Below are positions 24,834 through 33,123 of a stretch of DNA of 64,000 nt, piece after piece. Within the stretch, counting starts at the first letter, position 1. Each line of letters begins with the position of its first letter. This DNA comes from Nocardia harenae NBRC 108248 (GTDB lineage Bacteria > Actinomycetota > Actinomycetes > Mycobacteriales > Mycobacteriaceae). The stretch covers positions 434,001 through 498,000 of the forward strand of contig NZ_BDBH01000007.1 in NCBI RefSeq assembly GCF_001612885.1, given 5' to 3'. A program made the translations under genes and the position numbers. The notes under the pieces were generated by a model. The model did not search any database. It saw only the letters and a program-made list of their open reading frames with translations, and was not told where the DNA came from.

Positions 24834-26273
24834 GTGGAACTCCATCGGCGGATCCGCTCCGCGCCGGTCGGCTTCGACGCCGTGCGCACCGAATTCGACC
24901 TCCCCACGGGGTACCCGGAGGCAGCGGTCACGGAGGCCCGCGACGCGATCGACGCGTTCGCGGGCCTTCGCCGCGACCGGACCGACCTCGAGTTCGTCAC
25001 CATCGACCCGCCCGGCGCGATGGACCTGGACCAAGCCGTCCGGCTGACCCGCACCGCAACCGGCTTCACCCTGCACTACGCCATCGCCGACGTGGCCGCG
25101 GTGGTCCGGCCGGACGGCGCGCTGGCCGCGGAGACCCGCGCCCGCGGCCAGACCTACTATCTCCCCGACGGCAGCGTCCCGCTGCACCCGCCGGTGCTCT
25201 CCGAAGGCACCGCCAGCCTGCTGCCCGACGTGGACCGGCCGGTCGCGCTGTGGACCGTCGACCTGGACGAGCACGCCGCTCCGCGGAGCTACCGGGTCGA
25301 GCGCGCGCTCATTCGCTCCCGGGCCCGGCTCGACTACGCCGGGGTGCAGGCCGCTGCCGACGCGGGCACGCTGCCCGCCGCCATCGCGGCGCTGCCGGAA
25401 TTCGGCGCCCTGCGGATCGAGGCCGGGCTGGCGCGCGGCGCCATCGCGCTGCGGCTGCCCGCGCAGAGCGTCGTCGCGGACGACGGCGCGAGCGGGCACT
25501 GGCGGCTGGTGCTGGAGCCGCGCACCGCGGCCGACGACTGGAACGAGCAGGTCTCGCTGTTGGTCGGGATGTGCGCGGCGCGCATCATGCTCGATGCCGA
25601 GGCGCCGGTGGGCCTGCTGCGCACCATGCCGGCGCCGCCCGGTTCCGCCGTCGCCGCCATGCGCCGCACCGCCGCCGCGCTCGGCGTCGCCTGGCCCGCC
25701 GAACTCCCGGTCGGCCGCGTGCTGGCCGCGCTCGACCCGAACACCCCCGCCGGGCTGGTGCTCAACTCCGAGGCGACTACGCTGCTGCGCGGCGCCGCGT
25801 ACCGCCCCTTCGGCGTCGACGGCGCACCCGCCACCCCGCCGGACGATCCCGCGCACAGCGGCCTCGGCGCGCCGTACGCGCACGTCACCGCCCCGCTGCG
25901 GCGGCTCTCCGACCGCTTCACCACCGAGATCTGCCTCGCCCGCTGCGCAGCCGCCGAGATCCCGGCCTGGGTCCGCACCGGATTGACCGCCGCCGCCGAT
26001 TCCATGAAGCGCAGCGACACCGTGGCGAACAGGGTGGACCGCGCCTGCGTCGACCACACCGAGGCGAGCCTGCTCGCGCCGCGCGTCGGGGCCGAGTTCG
26101 AGGCGGTCGTGCTGCGCGAGGCGTCGGATACCAAGCCCGCCGAGATCTTCATCGCCGACCCGCCGATCCTCGCGGCCTGCACCGGCGAGCCCCCGGAGGG
26201 TGCCCGCATCCGCGCCCGCCTCACCCGCGCCGACCCGTCCGCCCGCACCGTGACGTTCGGCTACCCGGCCTGA
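24834..26273 (+). CDS. RNB-domain exoribonuclease (RNase II/R family)
   Basis: 479 residues. Consists mainly of an RNB catalytic domain: FVTIDPPGAMDLDQAVRL (about residues 61-78, with the metal-binding Asp cluster), HYAIADVAAVV, RGQTYYLPDGSVPLHPPVLS, and later HVTAPLRRLSDRFTTE (Arg-rich product end). It lacks obvious cold-shock and S1 domains, so it is shorter than E. coli RNase II or R; short versions like this are usual in actinobacteria. Predicted 3'-5' degradation of RNA in the cytosol. GTG 24834 is the first start; TACCCT lies at leaderless distance. Confidence 0.9.
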   Translation: MELHRRIRSAPVGFDAVRTEFDLPTGYPEAAVTEARDAIDAFAGLRRDRTDLEFVTIDPPGAMDLDQAVRLTRTATGFTLHYAIADVAAVVRPDGALAAETRARGQTYYLPDGSVPLHPPVLSEGTASLLPDVDRPVALWTVDLDEHAAPRSYRVERALIRSRARLDYAGVQAAADAGTLPAAIAALPEFGALRIEAGLARGAIALRLPAQSVVADDGASGHWRLVLEPRTAADDWNEQVSLLVGMCAARIMLDAEAPVGLLRTMPAPPGSAVAAMRRTAAALGVAWPAELPVGRVLAALDPNTPAGLVLNSEATTLLRGAAYRPFGVDGAPATPPDDPAHSGLGAPYAHVTAPLRRLSDRFTTEICLARCAAAEIPAWVRTGLTAAADSMKRSDTVANRVDRACVDHTEASLLAPRVGAEFEAVVLREASDTKPAEIFIADPPILAACTGEPPEGARIRARLTRADPSARTVTFGYPA

Positions 26274-26337
26274 CAGCTGCCGATCCGCTGGGCCGCAGTG
26301 GGCCGCCCAGCGCGCTCCGCGGGCGCTGCCCATCACC

Positions 26338-26447
26338 TGGCGCCCGGCCTGCCGTGTACGGCGCCCGGCCTGCCGTGTACGGCGCGCCCGGCCTGCCGGG
26401 CACGGCGCCCGGCCTGCCCAGCACATGGCGCCCGGCCCGCCGGGCAC
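26338..26447. repeat. Five tandem ~22-bp GC-rich repeats
   Basis: Five consecutive copies (26338-26359, 26360-26380, 26381-26403, 26404-26425, 26426-26447) of a 21-23 bp unit built on GGCGCCCGGCCTGCCG. They fill the 195-bp gap between the convergent RNB and CHAD genes. Copies 1 and 2 are nearly identical; later ones vary at their 3' ends. No spacers, so not a CRISPR; probably slippage-prone intergenic filler or transcription-termination structure. Confidence 0.85.
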
Positions 26448-26468
26448 GGCCCAGCCGCCTGCGGCCCC

Positions 26469-27428
26469 TCAGCTCGCGGTCGCCGGCATGGGCTTGCTGC
26501 CATTGGTGGCAGGCGCCCCGGCCTTGGTGAGTACCTTCTCCGGCACCCGGACGTGTCCGTGCTCCTTCAGCTTCGCCAGCGCCGCAGGGTACTTGGCCAG
26601 CGCCTTCTTGGCCGCCTTCCGCTCGGCTCTCGCGAGCGAAGCGTAGATCTTCCGCGCACCACCATCGGCCTCCGCCTGCTGCGCCCGCACCAGAATCGCC
26701 TCCCGCGACTCCACCGCGTCCCGGTGATCACCGAGCACCGTCTGCACCTTCTTGGCCCGATTCCCGGCCGCGGCCGCCTCGTCCCCGATGGTCTCGGTCG
26801 CCGCCTCGCACGAGTACCGCAGCCGCTTGGCGGACTTGCGGATGTCGTGCAGCAGCTCGATCCGCTCGGCGCCGGAGACCGAGTCCAGCTTGCCCGCCTT
26901 CTTGGTCAGCCGCTTCCGGTCGGCCCGCAGAATGCCCTCGAAGACCTGCGGCGCGGGTAGCTGCGAGCGGGTGGGCAGCAGCGGGGGGCCACTGCGCCAG
27001 CGCGCGAGCTCCGCGTGCAGCGCGGCGTACCGCTCGCCGTCCAGTGCTTCGAGCACGGCGGCGTGCGCGGCGGCGTAGCGGTCGCGCTCGGCACGCACCA
27101 GCCTGCCGGCGAGCGCGTCCCTGCGCACGGTGCCGCGCTTGCTGTGCGCCTGCACCAGCCCGGCGAAGCGCTCGGCGCGCACCTCGGCGTCGCGGGCCTC
27201 GCCGAGCACCCCGGCCAGCCATTTCAGCTCGGCGCCGAGCGCGGCGGCGGGTTCGGCGGCGAAGAGGGTGCGGTAGGAGCGGAGCACGCTGCGGAGGCGG
27301 CGGGTCGCGACCCGCATCTGGTGCACCGAGTCCGGTGCGTCCGCCCGCACGTCCGGCTCGGCGGCCAGCAGGCGGTCGGTGTCCTCGCCCAGCGCGGTGA
27401 CGGCGGCGGCTCCCGCGGTGGCGGTCAT
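26469..27428 (-). CDS. CHAD-domain protein
   Basis: 319 residues. CHAD domain (conserved histidine alpha-helical) across most of the length: VHQMRVATRRLRSVLRSYR (about residues 35-53), LGEARDAEVRAERF, and HDIRKSAKRLRYSCEAA (about 195-211). The conserved His/Arg/Lys residues form a basic surface that binds polyphosphate or other polyanions in studied members. No CYTH (triphosphate tunnel) domain is present; the positional counterpart in M. tuberculosis (Rv2226) carries CYTH with CHAD, so this may be a reduced relative. The start overlaps the stop of the pip gene by 4 bp. Confidence 0.9.
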   Translation of the reverse strand: MTATAGAAAVTALGEDTDRLLAAEPDVRADAPDSVHQMRVATRRLRSVLRSYRTLFAAEPAAALGAELKWLAGVLGEARDAEVRAERFAGLVQAHSKRGTVRRDALAGRLVRAERDRYAAAHAAVLEALDGERYAALHAELARWRSGPPLLPTRSQLPAPQVFEGILRADRKRLTKKAGKLDSVSGAERIELLHDIRKSAKRLRYSCEAATETIGDEAAAAGNRAKKVQTVLGDHRDAVESREAILVRAQQAEADGGARKIYASLARAERKAAKKALAKYPAALAKLKEHGHVRVPEKVLTKAGAPATNGSKPMPATAS

Positions 27429-28390
27429 GGTGATTCCTTTGCGAAATTGTCGGTCGCCCTGACCAGGCGATCGGTGATACCGGGTTCGACGGCCGCGTGT
27501 CCCGCGTCGTCGATCACGTGCAGCTCCGAGCCCGGCCAGGCCCGGTGCAGCTCCCAGGCGCTGGTCGCCGGGCACACGACGTCGTGCCTGCCCTGGACGA
27601 TCACGCCCGGAACGTCCGCCAGCGCGTCGATGTCGCGCAGCAGCTGCCCCTCGTCGAGGAAGCCGCCGTGGCGGAAGTAGTGGTTCTCGATCCGCGCGAA
27701 GGCCAGCGCGAAGCGCGGCTCGGCGGTCTCGGCGACCCGGTCCGGCTGCGGCAGCAGCGAACTCGTCGCGCCCTCCCAGGTGGACCAGGCGACCGCGGCC
27801 CGCAGCGCCTGCTCCTCGTCCGGGGAGTGCAGTAGCCGGTGGTAGGCCTCGACCAGGTCGCCATCGCGTTCGGACGCGGGCACGGGTGCCAGGAACCGCT
27901 CCCACTCCTCGGGGTAGAGGTACCCGGCGGCGCCGTTGTAATACCAGTCGATTTCCTTCCGCCGGAGCAGGAAGATGCCGCGCAGCACCAGCTCGGTCAC
28001 GCGCTCCCGGTGCCGCTGGGCGTAGGCGAGCGCCAGCGTGGAGCCCCACGACCCGCCGAAGACCTGCCAGCGCTCGATGCCGAGCCTGGTGCGCAGCGCC
28101 TCGATATCGGCGATCAGGTGTGGCGTGGTGTTCACCGCGAGATCGGCGCCGTCCGCGATGTGCGGCGCCGAGCGGCCGCAGCCGCGCTGGTCGAAAAGCA
28201 CGATGCGGTACGCCGCCGGGTCGAAGAACCGCCGGTGGAACGGCGCGGTGCCGCCACCGGGCCCGCCGTGCAGAAACACCACCGGTTTGCCCGCGGGGTT
28301 CCCGCTCACCTCCCAGTACAGCGACTGGCCGTCGCCGACGGCGAGCATGCCGCTCTCGTGCGGGGTGATCGGCGGGTAGAGGGTACGCAT
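27425..28390 (-). CDS. pip: Proline iminopeptidase
   Basis: 321 residues. Alpha/beta hydrolase of peptidase family S33 that removes N-terminal proline from peptides. Motifs: VVFLHGGPGGGTAP (oxyanion loop, about residues 38-51), LFDQRGCGRSAPH, nucleophile in VFGGSWGSTLALAYA (Ser about 112), WSTWEGATS, acid in QGRHDVVCPA and catalytic His in DDAGHAA. Length and motifs fit cytosolic Pip of the E. coli/Xanthomonas type. The ATG overlaps by one base the stop of the upstream lipoprotein gene (TGATG); its own stop overlaps the CHAD start, so the three form a coupled operon. Confidence 0.93.
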   Translation of the reverse strand: MRTLYPPITPHESGMLAVGDGQSLYWEVSGNPAGKPVVFLHGGPGGGTAPFHRRFFDPAAYRIVLFDQRGCGRSAPHIADGADLAVNTTPHLIADIEALRTRLGIERWQVFGGSWGSTLALAYAQRHRERVTELVLRGIFLLRRKEIDWYYNGAAGYLYPEEWERFLAPVPASERDGDLVEAYHRLLHSPDEEQALRAAVAWSTWEGATSSLLPQPDRVAETAEPRFALAFARIENHYFRHGGFLDEGQLLRDIDALADVPGVIVQGRHDVVCPATSAWELHRAWPGSELHVIDDAGHAAVEPGITDRLVRATDNFAKESP

Positions 28391-28842
28391 CAGAAGGCGA
28401 TCCCCGCGGCCAGGTTCGGCAGTCCGAGCGCCTCGATGGCCTGCTGGTGCACGTCCGGGCAGGCGCCGGTGAGGGTGCGGTCGACGACCGCCTTGTCCGC
28501 GAGCACCTGCCCGTTGATGCCGCCGTTGCGCAGCGCCCACTCGTGCACGAGGGCGTTCAGCCCGATCCGGCCGAGCGTCGGGCCCTGCACCCGGAAGTTG
28601 GAGAGCTCCGGCCGCAGCATGTCGCACAGGTCGGTGGCGGCCGCGTCCGGCACGGTGAGCGGGGCGGCCGCGCCCGGCGTTGTCGTCGGAGCGGTGCCCC
28701 CGGTGCTGCTCGGCGCGGTGGTGGTGCTGCCCGCGCTACCGGTCGGCGTGGACGTGGTGCCGCCGCAGGCGGTCAGCGCGACCACGCCGGTGAGGGCGGC
28801 GGCGAGCAGCGCGCTACGGGACATCCAACGGGGGAGCGGCAT
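28390..28842 (-). CDS. Secreted lipoprotein, unknown function
   Basis: 150 residues. Signal peptide with lipobox (ALTGVVALTAC, Cys about residue 26), a Thr/Ser/Pro-rich linker (GSTTTAPSSTGGTAPTTTPG), and a ~85-residue domain with two cysteines (AATDLCDMLRPELSNFRVQG and LTGACPDVHQQAIEALG). Fold unrecognised; similar small lipoproteins occur across nocardiae. ATG 28842 has AGAGG about 7 nt upstream and starts the signal peptide; an upstream in-frame start at 28890 would bury it. First gene of the operon with pip and CHAD. Confidence 0.78.
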   Translation of the reverse strand: MPLPRWMSRSALLAAALTGVVALTACGGTTSTPTGSAGSTTTAPSSTGGTAPTTTPGAAAPLTVPDAAATDLCDMLRPELSNFRVQGPTLGRIGLNALVHEWALRNGGINGQVLADKAVVDRTLTGACPDVHQQAIEALGLPNLAAGIAF

Positions 28843-28899
28843 CGGAACCTCTGTGTCGTTCGGGTGATTCGGTTCCCCCGAGTCTGCCACCGGCTCCGG

Positions 28900-29754
28900 T
28901 CAGAAGGTGTGCTCCGGCGCGGGGAAGGTGCCCCGGCGCACCGCGTCGGCGTAGCCGGTCGCGGCATCGCGCAGCGCGTCGCCGACCGCGCCGAAGCGCT
29001 GCACGAACCTCGCCGTCTTCCCGCTGGTGTAGCCGGCCATGTCCTGCCAGACCAGCACCTGGGCGTCGCACTCGGCCCCGGCGCCGATGCCGACGGTCGG
29101 GATCGTGAGCTTGCGGGTGACCTGCCCGGCCAGCTCGGCCGGGACCATCTCCATCACCACGGCGAAGGCGCCCGCCTCCTGGACCGCGATGGCGTCGGCG
29201 ATCAGCTGCTCGGCGCCGTCGCCGCGGCCCTGCACCCGGAAGCCGCCGAGCGTGTTCACGCTCTGCGGGGTGAAGCCGATGTGCGCCATGACCGGGATCC
29301 CGGCGGCGGTGATGTGCGCGATCTGCTCCGCGACCCGCTCGCCGCCCTCCAGCTTGACCGCGTGCGCCTGCCCCTCCTTGAGGAAGCGGGTGGCGGTGGC
29401 CAGCGCCTGCTGCGCCGATGATTCGTAGCTGCCGAACGGCAGGTCGGCCACGACCAGCGCGCTCGGCGCGCCGCGGACCACGCCGCGGACCAGCGGGAGC
29501 AGCTCGTCGGCGGTGATCGGGACCGTGGTGTCGTAGCCGTAGACGACGTTCGCCGCGGAGTCGCCGACCAGCAGCACCGGGATTCCGGCCTCCTCGAAGA
29601 GCCGGGCGGTCGAGTAGTCGTAGGCGGTGAGCATGGACCATTTCTCGCCCGCGGCCTTCAGCTGGGCGAGGTGCTGGACGCGGGTCTTGCGGCGGGCCGG
29701 GGCGGCCCCGGGGGCAGCGCCGTAGGCGGGGGTTTCGGCACCGGATACGGACAT
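28900..29754 (-). CDS. panB: Ketopantoate hydroxymethyltransferase
   Basis: PanB makes ketopantoate from 2-ketoisovalerate and 5,10-methylene-tetrahydrofolate, the first committed step to pantothenate and coenzyme A. 284 residues. Motifs: MLTAYDYSTARLFEEAGIPVLLVGDSAANVV (written in two parts: MLTAYDYSTARLFE, then LLVGDSAANVV; metal-binding Asp), VVADLPFGSY, VKLEGG, VMAHIGFTPQS, VVMEMVPAELA (catalytic Glu) and IPTVGIGAGAECDAQVLVW. ATG 29754 has AAAGGGA 5 nt upstream. The reading frame continues upstream to 29844 without a ribosome site, so the shorter start is used. Divergent from the Hip1-like gene, as in M. tuberculosis. Confidence 0.96.
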   Translation of the reverse strand: MSVSGAETPAYGAAPGAAPARRKTRVQHLAQLKAAGEKWSMLTAYDYSTARLFEEAGIPVLLVGDSAANVVYGYDTTVPITADELLPLVRGVVRGAPSALVVADLPFGSYESSAQQALATATRFLKEGQAHAVKLEGGERVAEQIAHITAAGIPVMAHIGFTPQSVNTLGGFRVQGRGDGAEQLIADAIAVQEAGAFAVVMEMVPAELAGQVTRKLTIPTVGIGAGAECDAQVLVWQDMAGYTSGKTARFVQRFGAVGDALRDAATGYADAVRRGTFPAPEHTF

Positions 29755-29985
29755 CGTCGTCCCTTTCGTCGATTCCTCGAGGCCCGATACGGGTCCCCGG
29801 GTGGGGTGACGGTTCCAGTGTGCCACCGGGCCGGGCGGTGGCACAGGCCCCGCCCGCGGTGCGATCGGTCACAGCCCGGCCGGGTGCGTGCGCCCGCCGT
29901 GCCGCTCGGGCCCGAAGGCGGCGATTCCACGCCCGCGCGGCGCGCGATAGCGACCCGGTCGCCCGGCTCTGCCAGGATCGTCGGT

Positions 29986-31596
29986 ATGCGATCGGAGCGC
30001 GGGTGGCGGTACAGCCGGACGGCCGGACGGCCGGTGCGCGCGGCGGCGCGGTCGCTCGGCGCGCCCCGCCCGCGCGGCGCTGCCCCCGCGCTGGCGCTCG
30101 CCATCCTCGCGCTGGCCGCGCTGACCGGCTGCACGATCGACCGGAGCGAGCCGGTGGCGCTGCCGCCCGCCCCCACCGGCCTGGAGCGCTTCTACGACCA
30201 GCGCCCGGAGTGGCAGTCCTGCGCCGGCTTCGTCGGCCCGGACGAGCGCATGGCGCCGAACGCCGAGTGCACCCGGATCGAGGTCCCGGTGGATTACGCC
30301 GACCCCGCCGGCCCGACCGCGAAGATCGCGCTCTCCCGCGTGCCCGCTAGCGGGAGGAAGATCGGCTCGCTGCTGCTCAACCCCGGCGGCCCCGGCGTCT
30401 CCGGGCTCGGCATGACCGGCCTCGGCTCCGGCACCCCGCTGGCCGAGCGGTTCGACCGGGTCGGCTTCGACCCGCGCGGGGTCGGGGCGTCGCAGCCGGT
30501 GATCGCCTGCCTGACGCCGCAGGAGGCCGATGCCGAGCGCGCCGAGCCGCCCACCGACAACGACCCGGCGGGCATCGCCGCCGCCGAGGCCGACAACCGG
30601 GACTACGCGGGCCGCTGCGCCGAGCGCACCGGCGCCGAGTTCCTCGCGCACGTCGGCACCCGCGAGGTGGTGCAGGACATCGACGTGGTGCGCGCCGTGC
30701 TCGGCGACCCCGCGCTCACCTACGTCGGCTACTCCTACGGCACCAGGATCGGCGCGGCCTACGCGGAGAAGTTCCCGGACCGGGTGCGCGCGCTCGTCCT
30801 GGACGCCGCGGTCGACCCGGCCAGCGACCCGGTGGCCGAATCGCTGCGCCAGGCCGCCGGCTTCCAGCTGGCCTTCGACGGCTACGCCGCGCAGTGCACC
30901 GAGGACCCCGAGTGCCCGCTCGGCACCGACCGCGCCGCCGCGGTGGCCCGCTTCCGCGCCCTCGTCGACCCGCTGGCCGAGCGCCCGGCGGCCACCACCG
31001 ACACCCGCGGCCTCAGCTACGGTGACGCCATCACCGGCGTGCAGCAGGCGCTCTACGCGGACGACCTGTGGCAGGTGCTCACCCTCGGCCTGGAGGAGCT
31101 GCGCGACGGCCGCGGCGACACCCTGCTGCAGCTCGCCGACATGTACGACGGCAGGCGCGAGGACGGCAGCTACGACAACACCCAGGACGCCTTCAACGCC
31201 ATCCGCTGCGTGGACGACCCGCGGATCACCGACCCCGCCGTGGCGGGCAGGCAGGACACCGAGTTCCGGGCCGCCGCGCCGTTCCTGGACGACGGCCGCG
31301 GCACCGGCGCCGCCCCGCTGGAGCTCTGCGCGGCCTGGCCGGTGCCGAACTCGGGCACCCCGCACCGGCTCGAGGTGCCGGGGCTGCCGAAGACCGTGGT
31401 CGTCTCCACCACCGAGGACCCGGCGACGCCGTACCAGGCCGGGGTCGAGCTGGCCGCCCAGCTGGACGCCGCGCTCATCACCTACCGCGGAAACCGGCAC
31501 ACGGTCGCGCTGGTGGCGGGGGTGCAGTGCGTGGATCGCGCGGTGGTGGAGTACCTGGTGAACCTGACCGAACCGGCGCCGGGGCTCACCTGCTGA
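29986..31596 (+). CDS. Secreted serine hydrolase lipoprotein, Hip1/CaeA-like
   Basis: 536 residues, orthologous by position and motif to M. tuberculosis Rv2223c/Rv2224c (Hip1, CaeA), cell-envelope proteases/esterases of the tripeptidyl-aminopeptidase type. Signal sequence with lipobox LAALTGC (Cys about residue 46), PVDYADPAGPTAKIALSR, LLLNPGGPGVSG (oxyanion), FDPRGVGAS, nucleophile in YVGYSYGTRIGAAYA (Ser about 250), and a C-terminal TAP-like region with acid in TTEDPATPY and His in RGNRHTVAL. Processes surface proteins in mycobacteria; here inferred. ATG 29986 precedes a basic n-region (MRSERGWRYSRTAGR). A hairpin follows the stop. Confidence 0.9.
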   Translation: MRSERGWRYSRTAGRPVRAAARSLGAPRPRGAAPALALAILALAALTGCTIDRSEPVALPPAPTGLERFYDQRPEWQSCAGFVGPDERMAPNAECTRIEVPVDYADPAGPTAKIALSRVPASGRKIGSLLLNPGGPGVSGLGMTGLGSGTPLAERFDRVGFDPRGVGASQPVIACLTPQEADAERAEPPTDNDPAGIAAAEADNRDYAGRCAERTGAEFLAHVGTREVVQDIDVVRAVLGDPALTYVGYSYGTRIGAAYAEKFPDRVRALVLDAAVDPASDPVAESLRQAAGFQLAFDGYAAQCTEDPECPLGTDRAAAVARFRALVDPLAERPAATTDTRGLSYGDAITGVQQALYADDLWQVLTLGLEELRDGRGDTLLQLADMYDGRREDGSYDNTQDAFNAIRCVDDPRITDPAVAGRQDTEFRAAAPFLDDGRGTGAAPLELCAAWPVPNSGTPHRLEVPGLPKTVVVSTTEDPATPYQAGVELAAQLDAALITYRGNRHTVALVAGVQCVDRAVVEYLVNLTEPAPGLTC

Positions 31597-31599
31597 GCG

Positions 31600-31622
31600 G
31601 CTCACCACGGCCAATGGTGAGC
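31600..31622 (+). terminator. Hairpin after Hip1-like gene
   Basis: GCTCACC/GGTGAGC 7-bp stem with a 9-nt loop, 3 bp after the stop codon. No T tract. Possible terminator or attenuator ahead of glnA2. Confidence 0.4.
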
Positions 31623-31694
31623 TGTGAGCTCTGTCACAGATGAAGCTGTAGCGAAGTCGTGTCCGCATGTAACACGGATTTAACGCCGGATGCT

Positions 31695-31700
31695 TACGCT
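31695..31700 (+). promoter_or_regulatory. -10 box, leaderless glnA2
   Basis: TACGCT ends 7 nt before ATG 31708 with no Shine-Dalgarno. Just upstream, GTAAC-n6-TTAAC at 31669-31684 is a poor match to a GlnR half-box pair. Confidence 0.4.
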
Positions 31701-31707
31701 CGCCACC

Positions 31708-33048
31708 ATGGATCGCCAGAAGGAATTCGTGCTGCGGACCCTGGAGGAACGTGACATCCGCTTCGTGCGGCTCTGGTTCACCGACGTGCTCGGCTACCTG
31801 AAATCCGTGGCGATCGCCCCGGCCGAACTCGAGGGCGCCTTCGAAGAGGGTATCGGCTTCGACGGCTCGGCCATCGAGGGCTTCGCCCGGGTGTCCGAAG
31901 CCGACATGGTGGCCCGCCCGGATCCCTCCACCTTCCAGGTGCTGCCCTGGGCCTCGAGCAAGGGCCACCAGCACTCCGCGCGGATGTTCTGCGACATCAC
32001 CATGCCGGACGGCTCGCCCTCCTGGGCCGACCCCAGGCATGTGCTGCGCCGCCAGCTGAACAAGGCGGGCGATGTCGGATTCAGCTGCTACGTGCACCCG
32101 GAGATCGAGTTCTTCCTGCTGAAGAACGGCCCGGCGGACGGCAGCGACCCGATCCCGGCCGACACCGGCGGCTTCTTCGACCAGGCGGTGCACGACTCGG
32201 CGCCGAACTTCCGGCGGCACGCCATCGACGCGCTGGAGTCCATGGGCATCTCGGTGGAGTTCAGCCACCACGAGGGCGCGCCCGGCCAGCAGGAGATCGA
32301 CCTGCGCTACGCCGACGCGCTCTCCATGGCCGACAACGTCATGACCTTCCGCTACCTCATCAAGGAGGTGGCGATCGACGAGGGCGTGCGCGCGACCTTC
32401 ATGCCCAAGCCGTTCTCGCAGTACCCGGGCTCGGCCATGCACACCCACATGAGCCTGTTCGAGGGCGAGGCGAACGCCTTCCACGACCCGGACGACTCGC
32501 AGAACCTCTCGGCCACCGCGCGCGCCTTCATCGCGGGCATCCTGGAGCACGCGCCGGAGATCAGCGCCGTCACCAACCAGTGGGTGAACTCCTACAAGCG
32601 GCTGATCCACGGCGGCGAGGCGCCGACCGCGGCCTCCTGGGGCCGGTCGAACCGCTCCGCGCTGGTCCGGGTGCCGATGTACACGCCGAACAAGTCCTCC
32701 TCGCGCCGGGTCGAGATCCGCAGCCCCGACTCCGCCTGCAACCCCTACCTGAGCTTCGCGGTGCTGCTCGCGGCCGGGCTGCGCGGCATCGAGAAGGGGT
32801 ACACGCTGCCGCCGGAGGCCGAGGACGACGTCTGGGCGCTGACCCCGGCCGAGCGGCGCGCCATGGGCTTCCGCGAGCTGCCGGGCACGCTGGACGAGGC
32901 GCTGGCCGCCATGGAGAAGTCGGAGCTGGTCGCCGAGGCGCTCGGCGAGCACGTCTTCGACTTCTTCCTGCGCAACAAGCGGCAGGAGTGGGCGAACTAC
33001 CGCAGCCAGGTCACCCCGTGGGAGCTGCGCGAGTATATGGGGCTCTGA
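31708..33048 (+). CDS. glnA2: Glutamine synthetase GlnA2 (type I, beta-like)
   Basis: 446 residues, the same length as M. tuberculosis GlnA2. Catalyses ATP-dependent glutamine (or, in some GlnA2 proteins, related gamma-glutamyl amide) formation in the cytosol. Motifs: GSAIEGFARV (latch/first loop), EIEFFLL (metal Glu), HHEGAPGQQEIDLRYADAL, MPKPFSQYPGSAMHTHMSL, NSYKRLIHGGEAPT, RVEIRSPDSACNPYL. The adenylylation loop has W376 (DDVWALTPAE) where GlnA1 carries Tyr406, so GlnE control through that residue is not possible. ATG 31708 starts MDRQKEFVLRTLEERDIRFV, the family N-terminus; it has a -10 box at leaderless distance. Confidence 0.95.
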   Translation: MDRQKEFVLRTLEERDIRFVRLWFTDVLGYLKSVAIAPAELEGAFEEGIGFDGSAIEGFARVSEADMVARPDPSTFQVLPWASSKGHQHSARMFCDITMPDGSPSWADPRHVLRRQLNKAGDVGFSCYVHPEIEFFLLKNGPADGSDPIPADTGGFFDQAVHDSAPNFRRHAIDALESMGISVEFSHHEGAPGQQEIDLRYADALSMADNVMTFRYLIKEVAIDEGVRATFMPKPFSQYPGSAMHTHMSLFEGEANAFHDPDDSQNLSATARAFIAGILEHAPEISAVTNQWVNSYKRLIHGGEAPTAASWGRSNRSALVRVPMYTPNKSSSRRVEIRSPDSACNPYLSFAVLLAAGLRGIEKGYTLPPEAEDDVWALTPAERRAMGFRELPGTLDEALAAMEKSELVAEALGEHVFDFFLRNKRQEWANYRSQVTPWELREYMGL

Positions 33049-33093
33049 CGAGCGGAGCGCGTCTATAGGGAGCTCTGACGAGCGGAGCGCGTC
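33034..33093 (+). repeat. 30-bp tandem duplication across the glnA2 stop
   Basis: 33034-33063 and 33064-33093 match at 28 of 30 bases. The first copy contains the last codons and TGA of glnA2; the second recreates the stop context in the glnA2-glnE spacer. The last 22 bases are identical. Confidence 0.85.
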
Positions 33094-33111
33094 CGCCGGA
33101 GACCGTGGCTG

Positions 33112-33117
33112 TAGCTT
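33112..33117 (+). promoter_or_regulatory. -10 box, leaderless glnE
   Basis: TAGCTT ends 6 nt before the glnE ATG; no ribosome site. Suggests glnE has its own promoter besides read-through from glnA2. Confidence 0.45.
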
Positions 33118-33123
33118 TAGACC

